This document shows positions 8,014-20,254 of a DNA stretch of 64,000 nt, in pieces. Source of the stretch: Kosakonia oryzendophytica. Its GTDB lineage: Bacteria > Pseudomonadota > Gammaproteobacteria > Enterobacterales > Enterobacteriaceae. The position numbers and the translations under genes were made by a program. The stretch's first letter is position 1. Every line of letters starts with the position of its first letter. Location of the stretch: assembly GCF_900094925.1 (NCBI RefSeq), contig NZ_FMAY01000010.1, forward strand, positions 1 to 64,000. Direction: 5' to 3'. Below the pieces are notes generated by a model. That model made no database searches, had not been told where the DNA came from, and saw nothing but the letters and a program-made list of their open reading frames with translations.

Positions 8014-8016
8014 GCG

Positions 8017-8838
8017 TTACAGCTTTTTCAGCAGTTTTTCGACGTACTCCGGCACCACCACGCTTGCCAGTCCGTAATGTTTCTCTTCGAACTCGCTGCC
8101 CACCTGGCTCGGTTCGAGGTTCAGCTCGACGGTGTGCGCGCCATGCAGTTTTGCTTCGTGAACAAACCCGGCGGCAGGATAGACATGGCCGGACGTGCCG
8201 ATAGCAATAAAGACATCTGCCATTGCCAGCGCGCTGTAGATCTCATCCATGCCCAGCGGCATCTCGCCAAACCACACTACGTGCGGGCGCAGCGGCGCAG
8301 GAAACTGGCAACAGTGGCATTTGTCGTCACGGGTGACATCATCGGTCCACTTCAGCACCTGCCCGCTCTGGGAACAGCGCACTTTCAACAACTCGCCGTG
8401 CATATGGATGATGTGTTTATTTCCGGCACGCTCATGCAGGTTGTCGATATTCTGCGTGATCAGTAAAAAGCGATCCCCCAATGCCTGCTCCAGTTCGGCC
8501 AGCGCCAGATGCGCGGCGTTGGGCACAATTTCCGGCTGCTGGAGCTGGCGGCGGCGATCGTTATAAAAGGTTTGCACCAGTTGTGGGTTGCGGGCAAAGC
8601 CTTCCGGCGTCGCCACATCTTCGACATGATGTTCTTCCCACAGCCCATCTGCCGCACGGAAGGTGCGGATCCCGGACTCGGCGGAGATCCCCGCCCCGGT
8701 CAGTACGACAACTCTCGGTTTTTCCATCACTTCAGGCACCATTGTGTCACGGAAAAAAATGCGCTGGCGTAACCGCTCACGCAAGCGGCGTTTGTTATGG
8801 CGAAAACGGCTGAGACGATGTGAACGTCGCGATTGCAT
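8017..8838 (-). CDS. cobB: NAD-dependent protein deacylase CobB (sirtuin)
   Basis: CobB removes acetyl and succinyl groups from lysines using NAD, for example reactivating acetyl-CoA synthetase. The 273-residue protein (E. coli 279) has the sirtuin motifs [26 protein letters not shown] and catalytic HMHGEL, and zinc cysteines in VRCSQSG and KCHCC. The arginine-rich N-terminal extension typical of the long enterobacterial form ([12 protein letters not shown]) is present. An AGAGG seven bases before the ATG lies in the tail of nagK, nine bases upstream, so the two genes are co-transcribed. In E. coli the downstream neighbours differ; here the sugar-acid cassette follows. Confidence 0.97.
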   Translation of the reverse strand: MQSRRSHRLSRFRHNKRRLRERLRQRIFFRDTMVPEVMEKPRVVVLTGAGISAESGIRTFRAADGLWEEHHVEDVATPEGFARNPQLVQTFYNDRRRQLQQPEIVPNAAHLALAELEQALGDRFLLITQNIDNLHERAGNKHIIHMHGELLKVRCSQSGQVLKWTDDVTRDDKCHCCQFPAPLRPHVVWFGEMPLGMDEIYSALAMADVFIAIGTSGHVYPAAGFVHEAKLHGAHTVELNLEPSQVGSEFEEKHYGLASVVVPEYVEKLLKKL

Positions 8839-8847
8839 GGCATCCTC

Positions 8848-9765
8848 TCAGGACGGATCAGTAAGATGAAGAAATGCCGCACCGCGCATACCGCCTGCGT
8901 CACCGTAGCGCGCGCATTCAATACGCGGCACCTCGCCCGCTGGTAGCAGATGCGGGCGGATACGCTCCGGCAGCAATTGCGTCAGCGCGCTGAAATTGGA
9001 TAATCCACCGCCAATCACCAGCAGATCCGGGTCGATAATGGTCAGAATATTACCCAGACACACCGCCAGCAAGTCGACATAGCGTTCGACATGGGCCAGT
9101 GCTTTCGCCTCGCCTTGCTGCCAGCGGGTGATGATCTCCGGCGCAGACAATGACTGATGGTAGAAGTGTTTGTACAGCCATGCAAAACCACGGCCGGAAA
9201 GATAGTTCTCAATACAGCCGATTTTGCCACAGCCGCAGCGTGTGAGCGGAAAATCAAACCCCATCAGCCCCAGCGCATCGACGGGCAAACGGATATGACC
9301 AAACTCGCCGGTGATAAAACGCTGCCCGGTCACAGTCTTGCCATTCACCACCAGTCCGCCGCCCACACCCGTGCCAAGGATCAGCCCCATCACCAGCGGA
9401 TAGCGCCGGAATTCATCATCCCAGGCTTCAGAGAGGGTGAAACAGTTGGCATCGTTATCCAGCCGGACGTCACGCTCCAGCAACGCGCTGAGATCGGTGC
9501 GCAGCGACTGGCCGCTAGCGGCGGGCAGATTGGCGGTATACAACGTACCGTCGGCGGTTTCCGGCATGCCAGGGATGCCGATGCCGACCGTGCCTTTCAC
9601 GCCGAAACGTGCATCCGCCTCTGCGACCAGCTCAGCAATGGCGCGCAAAAAGGATGTATAACTGTCATGGGGCGTGGCGACACGTGTTTCCCACTGTAAC
9701 CGTCGATTGGCGTCAAAGACACCTAACGCGATTTTACTGCCGCCAATATCAAATCCGTAATTCAT
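8848..9765 (-). CDS. nagK: N-acetyl-D-glucosamine kinase NagK
   Basis: NagK phosphorylates GlcNAc recovered from cell-wall turnover to GlcNAc 6-phosphate. The 305-residue ROK-family protein has the ATP-binding [16 protein letters not shown] at the start, [10 protein letters not shown] in the middle and the ROK zinc motif [10 protein letters not shown]. The ATG at 9765 is preceded by AAGGAG with six bases spacing and matches the E. coli start; a GTG two codons upstream is less likely. It lies between lolE and cobB on the same strand, as in E. coli. Confidence 0.97.
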   Translation of the reverse strand: MNYGFDIGGSKIALGVFDANRRLQWETRVATPHDSYTSFLRAIAELVAEADARFGVKGTVGIGIPGMPETADGTLYTANLPAASGQSLRTDLSALLERDVRLDNDANCFTLSEAWDDEFRRYPLVMGLILGTGVGGGLVVNGKTVTGQRFITGEFGHIRLPVDALGLMGFDFPLTRCGCGKIGCIENYLSGRGFAWLYKHFYHQSLSAPEIITRWQQGEAKALAHVERYVDLLAVCLGNILTIIDPDLLVIGGGLSNFSALTQLLPERIRPHLLPAGEVPRIECARYGDAGGMRGAAFLHLTDPS

Positions 9766-9801
9766 CGCCACTCCTTCGTTGTGGCCCTGCTCACGCCGGG
9801 A

Positions 9802-11045
9802 TTACTGCCCGCTCAGTACTCTCGCCGGATCAATATTGCTCGCCCGGCGCGCCGGATACCAGCTCGCCAGCAGGCTTAATACCAACGCCGTCGCCAGAAC
9901 GTACATCACATCCAGCGGATGAAGTTCCGACGGCAGGAAGTCGATAAAGTAGATATCGCCCGACAAGAACTGATGACCGATAATTTTTTCTATACCGTTG
10001 ATAATTGGCGTTAATTGCAGCGAAACCACCACGCCAATCACCACACCGCAAAGGCTGCCCAGCAACCCGGCCAGCAAACCGTACCAGACGAAAACGGCGC
10101 GAATAAGACCATCTTTCGCCCCGAGCGTACGCAATACCGCAATATCGGCGCTCTTGTCTTTTACTGCCATCACCAGCGTGGAGACAATATTAAAACAGGC
10201 CACGCCAATCACCAGCACCATAGCCAGATACATAATGGCGCGGATCATCTGGATGTCGCGATACATATAGCCATATTTGCCGATCCAGCTTTTGATATAA
10301 ACATAGCTGTTGGTCACTTCACCCGCATCGCGCACCAGCTTATTGGCGTTAAAGACATCGTTGACTTTAATGGCGATGCCGGTAACGCTGCCGCCCATCT
10401 CCAGATATTGCTGCGCATCCGCCATCGGGATCATCGCGAAACCGTGATCAAGCTGACCACTGAGTTGCAGAATACCCGTGACATGCAACCGCACGCGTTT
10501 GGGCTGCAACAGTTTATGCGCGTCGTCAGAGTTAGGGATCATGATGGACACCCAGTCGCCCTGCTGCACTTTCAGCGCATCGGCCACGCCTTTCCCCAAA
10601 ATGATTTGCTGCTCACCGGCTTTAAAATTACGCCAGGCGTCGCCCTGGATATATTTCGGTAACGCGCTGAGGTCAGTTTCCTGCTGCGGATCAACGCCTT
10701 TGACCTGAATCGCGCGCAGGTTAGCACCGCTCTCCACCAGCCCTGTAAAGTTGATATAGGGTGCCGCCGCCGCAATGCCCGGCACTTTCTTCACTTTTTC
10801 CAGCGCGGTATTCCAGTCATTCCACGGCTGGTTCACCGGCTCGATCTCACCATGTGGCACAACCGCCAGAATGCGGTTATTCAGTTCGCGCTCAAAACCG
10901 TTCATCGCGCTCAGACCGACGATCAGCACCGCTACACCCAGCGCGATGCCGATAGTCGAGATCACCGAAATCAACGAAACCATCCCACCGCGACGGCGTC
11001 CGCGGCTGAAACGCAAGGCAATCAATAACGACAGAGGCGAAGCCA

Positions 11046-11046
<1 letters not shown>
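9802..11046 (-). CDS. lolE: Lipoprotein-releasing ABC transporter permease LolE
   Basis: LolE with LolC and two LolD subunits extracts outer-membrane lipoproteins from the inner membrane and passes them to LolA. At 414 residues it equals E. coli LolE. It has one N-terminal transmembrane helix (near 25-48), a large periplasmic MacB-like domain and three C-terminal helices of the FtsX family; the ending [20 protein letters not shown] is typical. Its start overlaps the lolD stop by one base, which fits a lolCDE operon. Confidence 0.98.
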
Positions 11047-13023
<1,977 letters not shown>

Positions 13024-13228
13024 TCACGAAGTTTCGAAAAAAAGCCGGAAAATCAAATTACTAATGGCTCGCGGATCTCTGCAAAACAGCCATTGTTTGC
13101 CCGGTGTACGACCAAAATCCTTCACCTTAATCCGAAAATCAATAAATACAGACGCTTCCCCATTACATCCCCTCTCCCACTACCCAGGATAAATAGCCGA
13201 AATTAAGGCAAAACAGGCAAGAAAACGA

Positions 13229-14302
13229 ATGAAACAGAAAACATTATGGATTAATCAAATCAAAGGGTTATGTATTTGCCTGGTGGTAATATATCACTCA
13301 GTCATTACTTTTTACCCGCACCTTGACCTCTTTCAGCACCCCTGGTCCGAAACGCTGGCGAAATGTTGGATCTATTTCAACCTCTACCTTGCGCCGTTTC
13401 GCATGCCGGTGTTCTTCTTTATCTCGGGTTACCTGATCCGCCGCTACATCGATGAGGTTCCATGGAAAGAGACCATCGACAAACGGATCTGGAGCATTGT
13501 GTATGTGCTGGCGCTCTGGGGCGTGCTGCAATGGGTCGGGCTTAGTCATATTAATGACTGGCTGGCACCGGATCGCGACCTCAGTAACGCGTCGAATGCT
13601 GCGTACGCTGACAACTGGAGAGAGTTCTTACAAGGGATGCTGACCGCCAGCACCAGTCTGTGGTATCTGTACGCGCTGATCGTCTATTTCACGCTCTGTA
13701 AGTTGTTAAGCAATTGGAAAATCCCCGTCCTCACGTTGATGATCCTCGCCAGCCTCGCCATTAATTATCTGCCGCTCCCCTGGTGGGGAATGAACAGTGT
13801 GGTGCGCAATATGATCTTCTATACCCTGGGTGCATGGTATGGCAACGCTGTCATGGAGTGGATGAAAACCGTGGCGATACGTCGCTACGCCCTGTTGTTC
13901 GCTGTCGCGTTGGTGGTGGCGTTTGGATTGTGGATGTTTAACATGCCGTTGCCGCTCTGTTTGCTGTCGATTGTCGGCATCATGCGCCTGTTCCGGGAGC
14001 TGGAGCAGCGTTTCCCGCCGAGTGAAAACAGTCTGCTAAATGTGGTTGGCTCAAATACCATTGCGATTTACACCACCCACCGCATTCTGATTGAAGGTTT
14101 CAGCCTGGCATTAATCAAACCGTTGAATGCCGGTGCCTGGCCGCCAACAATGGAACTGGCGCTATTGCTGGTCTACCCTTTCGTCACATTAGTGATTTGT
14201 ACGCTGGCTGGACTGCTGGTGCGGAAAATCTCCACCGCACTGTTTGCTGATGTTTTTTTCACCCCACCGGCGAAACGTCGCCCGGCCATTGCCACACGCT
14301 AA
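13229..14302 (+). CDS. ycfT: Inner-membrane acyltransferase-3 family protein YcfT
   Basis: The 357-residue protein is a multi-pass membrane protein of the acyltransferase-3 family (PF01757), with the family histidine in VVIYHSVITFYPH near residue 25 and FRMPVFFFISGYLIRR near 60. About ten hydrophobic segments follow. Length and position between lolC and mfd match E. coli YcfT, which has no defined substrate. The last residues are basic and cytoplasmic. Confidence 0.93.
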   Translation: MKQKTLWINQIKGLCICLVVIYHSVITFYPHLDLFQHPWSETLAKCWIYFNLYLAPFRMPVFFFISGYLIRRYIDEVPWKETIDKRIWSIVYVLALWGVLQWVGLSHINDWLAPDRDLSNASNAAYADNWREFLQGMLTASTSLWYLYALIVYFTLCKLLSNWKIPVLTLMILASLAINYLPLPWWGMNSVVRNMIFYTLGAWYGNAVMEWMKTVAIRRYALLFAVALVVAFGLWMFNMPLPLCLLSIVGIMRLFRELEQRFPPSENSLLNVVGSNTIAIYTTHRILIEGFSLALIKPLNAGAWPPTMELALLLVYPFVTLVICTLAGLLVRKISTALFADVFFTPPAKRRPAIATR

Positions 14303-14366
14303 ACCCACGCGTTCGCCTTGGCTAAAACAATGCAATCGCAGATAATAAAGGGATTGCGTATCAGTG

Positions 14367-14390
14367 ATATGCCCCCACGTGGGGGTATAT
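14367..14390. promoter_or_regulatory. Near-perfect palindrome just upstream of mfd
   Basis: The 24-base element has arms ATATGCCCCC and GGGGGTATAT around ACGT, with one G/T mismatch that would still pair as G-U in RNA. It ends 24 bases before the mfd ATG and just before the likely Shine-Dalgarno AAGGAA. It could be an operator or a leader hairpin controlling mfd. No T-run follows, so it is not a terminator. Confidence 0.5.
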
Positions 14391-14414
14391 CCATAAGGAA
14401 CACCGACACCGTCT

Positions 14415-17400
14415 ATGCCTGAACAATACCGTTATTCTCTGCCGACAAAAGCAGGCGATCAGCGCCAGTTTGGCGAACTCACCGGTGCAGCCTGCGCCAC
14501 TGAAGTGGCGGAAATCATTGAACGCCATGCGGGTCCGGTCGTGTTAATCGCACCCGATATGCAAAACGCGCTGCGTTTGCAAGATGAAATTGGGCAATTT
14601 ACCGACAACCTGGTGATGAACCTCGCTGACTGGGAAACACTGCCGTACGACAGTTTCTCACCGCACCAGGAGATTATCTCTTCGCGCCTGTCGACCCTGT
14701 ATCAACTGCCCGCGATGCAGCGCGGCGTGCTGATTGTCCCGGTCAATACGTTAATGCAGCGCGTTTGCCCACATAGTTACCTGCATGGCCACGCGCTGAT
14801 GATGCAAAAAGGCCAGCGTTTGTCGCGCGACCAGTTGCGCACTCAGCTTGAAAGCGCGGGTTACCGCCACGTCGATCAGGTAATGGAACACGGTGAATAT
14901 GCCACCCGCGGCGCCTTGTTGGATCTCTTCCCGATGGGCAGCGAGCAACCGTTCCGCCTCGACTTTTTCGATGATGAAATCGACAGCTTGCGTCTTTTCG
15001 ACACCGATACACAACGTACGCTGGAAGAAGTGGAAGCCATTAACTTACTGCCCGCGCATGAATTCCCGACAGACAAAACCGCGATTGAGCTGTTCCGTAG
15101 CCAGTGGCGCGATAAGTTTGACGTCAAACGCGATGCTGAGCACATCTATCAGCAGGTCAGTAAAGGCACCCTGCCCGCAGGGATAGAATACTGGCAGCCC
15201 TTGTTTTTCAGTGAGCCATTACAACCGCTGTTCAGCTACTTCCCGGCTAACACACTGCTGGTGAACACCGGTTCGCTGGAAGCCAGCGCCGAGCGTTTTC
15301 AGCAAGAGACGCAAGCACGCTTCGAGAGCCGCGGTGTCGACCCGATGCGCCCGCTCCTGCCGCCGGACGCCCTGTGGTTGCGCGTCGATGCGTTATTCAG
15401 CGAACTGAATAAGTGGCCACGTATCCAGCTCAAAAGCGAAAAACTGGCGGAGAAAGCCGCGCACGTCAACCTCGGTTACCAGACGTTGCCGGATCTCTCT
15501 GTGCAGGCTCAGCAAAAATCGCCGTTGGATAACCTGCGCAAATTCCTTGAGTCCTTTAGTGGCCCGGTGGTGTTCTCGGTGGAAAGTGAAGGCCGCCGTG
15601 AAGCATTAATTGAGCTGCTGGCGCGTATTAAGGTTGCGCCTAAACGGATCCTGCGCCTTGACGAGGCAACCAGCACTGGTTGCTGGCTGATGATTGGCGC
15701 GGCCGAACACGGCTTTATCGATACGCTGCGCAACCGGGCGCTGATTTGCGAAAGCGATCTGCTGGGCGAACGCGTTGCCCGTCGCCGTCAGGACACGCGC
15801 CGCACCATTAATCCGGACACGCTGATCCGCAACCTTGCCGAGCTACACGATGGCCAGCCAGTGGTGCATCTGGAGCATGGCGTCGGGCGTTATGCCGGTA
15901 TGACCACGCTGGAGACGGGCGGCATCAAGAATGAGTATCTGATGCTGACCTACGCCAACGACGCCAAACTGTATGTTCCGGTATCGTCACTGCATCTGAT
16001 CAGCCGTTACGCCGGCGGTGCCGAAGAGAACGCGCCGCTGCATAAACTGGGCAGCGACGCCTGGACGCGGGCACGGCAAAAAGCAGCGGAAAAAGTGCGG
16101 GACGTCGCCGCAGAGCTGCTGGATATCTACGCCCAGCGCGCAGCCAAAGAGGGGTTTGCCTTTAAGCACGATCGCGAACAGTATCAGCTGTTCTGCGATG
16201 GCTTCCCGTTTGAAACCACACCGGATCAGGCGCAAGCCATCAACGCTGTGCTCAGCGATATGTGTCAGCCGCTGGCGATGGATCGTCTGGTGTGCGGCGA
16301 TGTAGGCTTCGGTAAAACCGAAGTGGCAATGCGCGCAGCATTTCTGGCGGTGGAAAACAATAAGCAGGTGGCCGTGCTGGTGCCAACCACCCTGCTTGCA
16401 CAGCAGCATTTTGATAATTTCCGCGACCGTTTCGCTAACTGGCCAGTGCGCATTGAGATGCTTTCCCGTTTCCGCAGTGCCAAAGAGCAGGCACAGGTTC
16501 TGGAACAGGCCGCAGAAGGCAAAATAGATATCCTGATAGGCACGCATAAGCTGCTGCAAAGCGACGTCAAACTGAAAGATCTCGGTTTGTTGATCGTGGA
16601 TGAGGAGCACCGCTTTGGCGTGCGTCATAAAGAGCGCATTAAAGCGATGCGCGCCGACGTCGACATCCTGACCCTGACGGCAACGCCTATTCCGCGTACG
16701 CTCAATATGGCAATGAGCGGGATGCGCGATCTGTCGATCATCGCCACCCCACCGGCACGTCGACTGGCGGTGAAAACCTTTGTGCGCGAGTATGACAGTC
16801 TGGTGGTGCGCGAGGCGATCCTGCGCGAAGTGCTGCGTGGTGGCCAGGTTTACTACCTCTATAACGACGTGGAAAACATCCAGAAAGCCGCAGACCGTCT
16901 GGCACAACTGGTGCCAGAAGCGCGCATTGCAATCGGCCACGGGCAGATGCGTGAACGAGAACTGGAACGGGTGATGAATGATTTCCACCATCAACGTTTC
17001 AACGTACTGGTGTGCACCACCATTATTGAAACCGGGATCGATATTCCGACCGCCAACACCATCATTATTGAACGGGCTGACCACTTCGGGCTGGCGCAGC
17101 TGCATCAGCTACGTGGTCGCGTGGGGCGTTCGCATCATCAGGCCTATGCCTGGTTGTTAACACCGCATCCGAAAGCGATGACCCCTGATGCGCTGAAACG
17201 CCTGGAAGCTATCGCTTCGCTGGAAGATTTGGGCGCCGGATTTGCGCTGGCGACTCACGATCTGGAGATCCGCGGCGCCGGTGAACTGCTGGGCGAAGAT
17301 CAGAGCGGTCAGATGGAAACCATCGGTTTCTCACTCTATATGGAGTTACTGGAAAACGCCGTTGATGCGTTAAAAGCGGGACGCGAACCCTCACTGGAAG

Positions 17401-17861
17401 ATCTCACCAGCCAGCAAACAGAGGTGGAATTGCGCATGCCTTCGCTGTTGCCGGATGACTTTATTCCGGACGTGAACACACGTTTGTCATTCTATAAACG
17501 CATCGCCAGTGCAAAAGACGAGAATGCGCTGGAAGAGATCAAAGTTGAGCTGATTGACCGCTTTGGCCTGTTGCCGGATGCCGCGCGCACGTTGCTGGAC
17601 ATCGCTTTGCTGCGCCAGCAGGCGCAGAAGCTCGGCATCCGTAAGCTGGAGGGTAACGAAAAAGGTGGGGTGATTGAGTTTAATGAAAAAAATCACGTCA
17701 ACCCGGCGTGGCTGATTGGTTTGTTGCAGAAGCAGCCGCAACATTTCCGCCTCGACGGCCCTACACGGCTGAAATTCATACAGGATCTTGGCGAACGCAA
17801 AACCCGCATGGACTGGGTGCGTAGCTTTATGCAGCAGTTAGCGGAAAACGCCCTTGCCTGA
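14415..17861 (+). CDS. mfd: Transcription-repair coupling factor Mfd
   Basis: Mfd removes RNA polymerase stalled at DNA lesions and recruits UvrA. The 1148-residue protein equals E. coli Mfd. The N-terminal third is UvrB-like without ATPase motifs; the RNA polymerase-interacting domain follows near 480-550; the translocase has Walker A CGDVGFGKTEVAMRAAF near 630 and the DEEH box (LLIVDEEHRFG) near 730, then helicase motifs TATPIPRTLN and QLRGRVGRS; the C-terminal UvrA-masking domain ends the protein. A hairpin terminator follows. It appears intact. Confidence 0.98.
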   Translation: MPEQYRYSLPTKAGDQRQFGELTGAACATEVAEIIERHAGPVVLIAPDMQNALRLQDEIGQFTDNLVMNLADWETLPYDSFSPHQEIISSRLSTLYQLPAMQRGVLIVPVNTLMQRVCPHSYLHGHALMMQKGQRLSRDQLRTQLESAGYRHVDQVMEHGEYATRGALLDLFPMGSEQPFRLDFFDDEIDSLRLFDTDTQRTLEEVEAINLLPAHEFPTDKTAIELFRSQWRDKFDVKRDAEHIYQQVSKGTLPAGIEYWQPLFFSEPLQPLFSYFPANTLLVNTGSLEASAERFQQETQARFESRGVDPMRPLLPPDALWLRVDALFSELNKWPRIQLKSEKLAEKAAHVNLGYQTLPDLSVQAQQKSPLDNLRKFLESFSGPVVFSVESEGRREALIELLARIKVAPKRILRLDEATSTGCWLMIGAAEHGFIDTLRNRALICESDLLGERVARRRQDTRRTINPDTLIRNLAELHDGQPVVHLEHGVGRYAGMTTLETGGIKNEYLMLTYANDAKLYVPVSSLHLISRYAGGAEENAPLHKLGSDAWTRARQKAAEKVRDVAAELLDIYAQRAAKEGFAFKHDREQYQLFCDGFPFETTPDQAQAINAVLSDMCQPLAMDRLVCGDVGFGKTEVAMRAAFLAVENNKQVAVLVPTTLLAQQHFDNFRDRFANWPVRIEMLSRFRSAKEQAQVLEQAAEGKIDILIGTHKLLQSDVKLKDLGLLIVDEEHRFGVRHKERIKAMRADVDILTLTATPIPRTLNMAMSGMRDLSIIATPPARRLAVKTFVREYDSLVVREAILREVLRGGQVYYLYNDVENIQKAADRLAQLVPEARIAIGHGQMRERELERVMNDFHHQRFNVLVCTTIIETGIDIPTANTIIIERADHFGLAQLHQLRGRVGRSHHQAYAWLLTPHPKAMTPDALKRLEAIASLEDLGAGFALATHDLEIRGAGELLGEDQSGQMETIGFSLYMELLENAVDALKAGREPSLEDLTSQQTEVELRMPSLLPDDFIPDVNTRLSFYKRIASAKDENALEEIKVELIDRFGLLPDAARTLLDIALLRQQAQKLGIRKLEGNEKGGVIEFNEKNHVNPAWLIGLLQKQPQHFRLDGPTRLKFIQDLGERKTRMDWVRSFMQQLAENALA

Positions 17862-17873
17862 CTCACATTACGC

Positions 17874-17900
17874 AACCGGGCCATCAGGCCCGGTTTGTGT
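17874..17900 (+). terminator. mfd terminator
   Basis: Perfect nine-base-pair stem AACCGGGCC/GGCCCGGTT with loop ATCA, followed by TGTGTTT, 12 bases after the mfd stop. Confidence 0.75.
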
Positions 17901-18014
17901 TTAAAGCGCAACATTTACAAATTTTTTGCAATGCGCCAGGACTTCCCGACATGCGGGCACACCATAATCCCATTAGTTTGCCACATAAAAATAACCTTAT
18001 GATTTACATGGATT

Positions 18015-18986
18015 ATGGTCATGATCAAAAATTCGCGCTTTGCTCATTGGATAATGCTCTTCGCTGTTGCCGCGACGGTTGCCCTTTCTCTGCCCGCACG
18101 GGCAAATAGCTGGCCGTTGCCCCCCGCAGGAAGTCGCGTCGTTGGCGAGAACCGTTTCCACGTGGTACAAAACGATGGCGGTTCGCTGGAAGCCATCGCT
18201 AAGCAGTACAATGTCGGTTTTCTGGCGCTGCTGCAGGCCAATCCTGGCGTGGATCCCTATGTACCGCGCGCGGGCAGCGTACTGACGATCCCGCTGCAAA
18301 CCCTGCTGCCGGACGCCCCACGTAAAGGCATTGTGATTAACCTGGCCGAACTGCGTCTGTATTACTATCCGGCCGGTAAAAATGAAGTCATTGTCTACCC
18401 GATCGGTATTGGCCAACTGGGCGGCGATACGCTAACCCCCACCATGGTCACAACCGTCTCTGATAAACGCGCTAACCCCACGTGGACGCCAACCGCCAAT
18501 ATTCGGGCACGCTATAAAGCCCAAGGCATCGATCTTCCTGCCGTTGTTCCAGCCGGGCCGGATAACCCGATGGGCCATCACGCTATTCGTCTGGCGGCCT
18601 TCGGCGGGGTTTATCTGCTGCATGGCACCAATGCCGATTTCGGCATCGGAATGCGGGTCAGCTCCGGTTGCATCCGCTTGCGCGATGGCGACATCTCCGC
18701 CCTCTACGCGGCAGTCTCGCCGGGAACACCCGTGAATATTATTAATACCCCGATTAAAGTCTCGGTTGAGCCTGACGGCAGACGGCTGGTGGAAGTCCAT
18801 CAACCGTTATCAAAATCCATCGATGACGATCCGAAAACGCTACCGATTGTACTGAATGCGGCGATGCAGGCATTCCAGGACGACGCACGCAGCGATGCGC
18901 AAGTAATGATCCACGCGATGGAAATTCGCTCTGGCATGCCTGTTGATGTTAGCCGCCATGCCGACCCGTCGGTACAAATGCTGTAA
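18015..18986 (+). CDS. ldtC: L,D-transpeptidase LdtC (YcfS)
   Basis: LdtC attaches Braun lipoprotein to peptidoglycan in the periplasm. The 323-residue protein (E. coli 320) has a signal peptide cleaved after PARA, a LysM-like segment (FHVVQNDGGSLEAIAKQYNV), and the YkuD catalytic block HGTNADFGIGMRVSSGCIRL with the active cysteine. The first ATG is at 18015; ATG 18021 is also possible and nearer the E. coli start. It is followed by a terminator shared with convergent bhsA. Confidence 0.96.
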   Translation: MVMIKNSRFAHWIMLFAVAATVALSLPARANSWPLPPAGSRVVGENRFHVVQNDGGSLEAIAKQYNVGFLALLQANPGVDPYVPRAGSVLTIPLQTLLPDAPRKGIVINLAELRLYYYPAGKNEVIVYPIGIGQLGGDTLTPTMVTTVSDKRANPTWTPTANIRARYKAQGIDLPAVVPAGPDNPMGHHAIRLAAFGGVYLLHGTNADFGIGMRVSSGCIRLRDGDISALYAAVSPGTPVNIINTPIKVSVEPDGRRLVEVHQPLSKSIDDDPKTLPIVLNAAMQAFQDDARSDAQVMIHAMEIRSGMPVDVSRHADPSVQML

Positions 18987-19002
18987 CCTACCCTGATACG
19001 CG

Positions 19003-19032
19003 AAAAGGCCCTGCTTATGCAGGGCCTTTTTT
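19003..19032. terminator. Bidirectional terminator between ldtC and bhsA
   Basis: Perfect twelve-base-pair stem AAAAGGCCCTGC/GCAGGGCCTTTT with loop TTAT, followed by three more T. It serves ldtC, and by symmetry bhsA on the other strand. Confidence 0.85.
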
Positions 19033-19064
19033 TGGCAGTGGCAAAGGTCTGTGAGGGTAAGACC

Positions 19065-19322
19065 TTATTTGTAGAGAACCGCAGTACCATGCAGTTTATC
19101 GGAACCGGTCACAGAGGTGATGCGGTAGGATTTCGCCCCCATCTGCTCTGCTTTCTGGGCCAGTTTATCTTCAACAGAAGAGAGGTTTGTGCTGGCAGTG
19201 ACGCCAACAGTGGCAACTTCCTGCTGACCCGCAGGGGCGGATTGGACTTCAACCGCAGCCATGCTGGCAAAAGAGAGTGAGCTGAGTACTGCGGCGGCAA
19301 AAAGCGCTTTTACGTTTGTCAT
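19065..19322 (-). CDS. bhsA: Stress-resistance outer membrane/periplasmic protein BhsA (YcfR)
   Basis: BhsA is a small YhcN-family protein that raises resistance to copper, acid, peroxide and other stress and affects biofilm formation. The 85-residue protein equals E. coli BhsA, with a signal peptide ending SFASMA and the C-terminal block MGAKSYRITSVTG and HGTAVLYK. It is divergent from comR, its known repressor gene. Confidence 0.96.
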   Translation of the reverse strand: MTNVKALFAAAVLSSLSFASMAAVEVQSAPAGQQEVATVGVTASTNLSSVEDKLAQKAEQMGAKSYRITSVTGSDKLHGTAVLYK

Positions 19323-19368
19323 GATTGTTTACCTGTATGCAGATGATAGATGTCGTCAACGAATATGT

Positions 19369-19437
19369 TAACGATCGATAGGGAAATGTTAGTTGTGATC
19401 TATGTCACACGTCAACACATTTTTGTAATGATCGTTA
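19369..19437. promoter_or_regulatory. bhsA-comR control region: CRP-like site flanked by an inverted repeat
   Basis: TGTGA-TCTATG-TCACA at 19394-19409 matches the CRP consensus core exactly. It is flanked by TAACGATC (19369-19376) and its reverse complement GATCGTTA (19430-19437). These arms are candidate ComR operators. Assignment is by position between the TetR-family repressor gene and its target. Confidence 0.55.
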
Positions 19438-19565
19438 GTTAAAATATTAATTTCTTAAAATTCATAAACATAGGATTTATTAATTTGTGCTGTTTTGCTG
19501 CTGGTCAGGCTGACATATTGTTTTTATAATGTCTGTTCAACAAACCAACACAGGTAAGCGGCACT

Positions 19566-20201
19566 ATGTCGACTGAGATCACCAGTTGCAGCAAAAAAAG
19601 CCGTGGCCGACCGAAAGTGTTCGACAGGGAAGCGGCGCTCGACAAAGCCATGACGCTGTTCTGGCAGCATGGCTACGAAGCCACATCATTATCCGACCTC
19701 GTAGAAGCAACCGGGGCGAAAGCACCGACGCTTTATGCCGAGTTCACCAATAAAGAAGGGTTGTTCCGCGCGGTGCTGGATCGGTATATTGCGCGTTTCG
19801 CCACGCAACACGAAGCATCGTTGCACTGCGAGGAAAAACCTATTGAGCAGGCACTACTGGACTATTTCACCGCCGTGGCGAAATGTTTCACCAGTACGGA
19901 TACGCCAGCTGGCTGTTTTATGATCAATACTTCCGCGACGTTAGCGGCCTCTTCACAGGCAATTGCGAAGACCATCAAGTCGCGCCACGCACAGCAGGAA
20001 GAAACGCTACTCAAGTTCCTGATACAGCGCCAGCAGCGAGGAGAGATCCCCGCAGGCACAGATCCGCAGGCGCTGGCGCAGTTTCTCGGTTGTATATTGC
20101 AGGGCATGTCAATTAGCGCGCGCGAAGGCGCAAGTTGTGAGAAATTGCTGCAAATCACCAAAACTACGCTGCGATTGTGGCCCGATCTGATCAAACCCTG
20201 A
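19566..20201 (+). CDS. comR: TetR-family copper-responsive repressor ComR (YcfQ)
   Basis: ComR represses bhsA and is released by copper. The 211-residue protein has a TetR N-terminal helix-turn-helix (KAMTLFWQHGYEATSLSDLVEATGAKAPTLYAEF is the region, residues 30-64) and an all-helical C-terminal domain ending TTLRLWPDLIKP. Length and divergent placement opposite bhsA match E. coli. A hairpin CACCCGGC/GCCGGGTG (20210-20237) follows, without a clear T-run. Confidence 0.95.
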   Translation: MSTEITSCSKKSRGRPKVFDREAALDKAMTLFWQHGYEATSLSDLVEATGAKAPTLYAEFTNKEGLFRAVLDRYIARFATQHEASLHCEEKPIEQALLDYFTAVAKCFTSTDTPAGCFMINTSATLAASSQAIAKTIKSRHAQQEETLLKFLIQRQQRGEIPAGTDPQALAQFLGCILQGMSISAREGASCEKLLQITKTTLRLWPDLIKP

Positions 20202-20254
20202 GTTGTTCACACCCGGCGGCGAGTAGCTTGCCGGGTGACTATCCCAATAGCTAA

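Noticed and set aside
15987-17105. 372-codon minus-strand ORF inside mfd
   Set aside because: It is the reverse frame of the conserved Mfd translocase domain; composition-driven shadow without family similarity.
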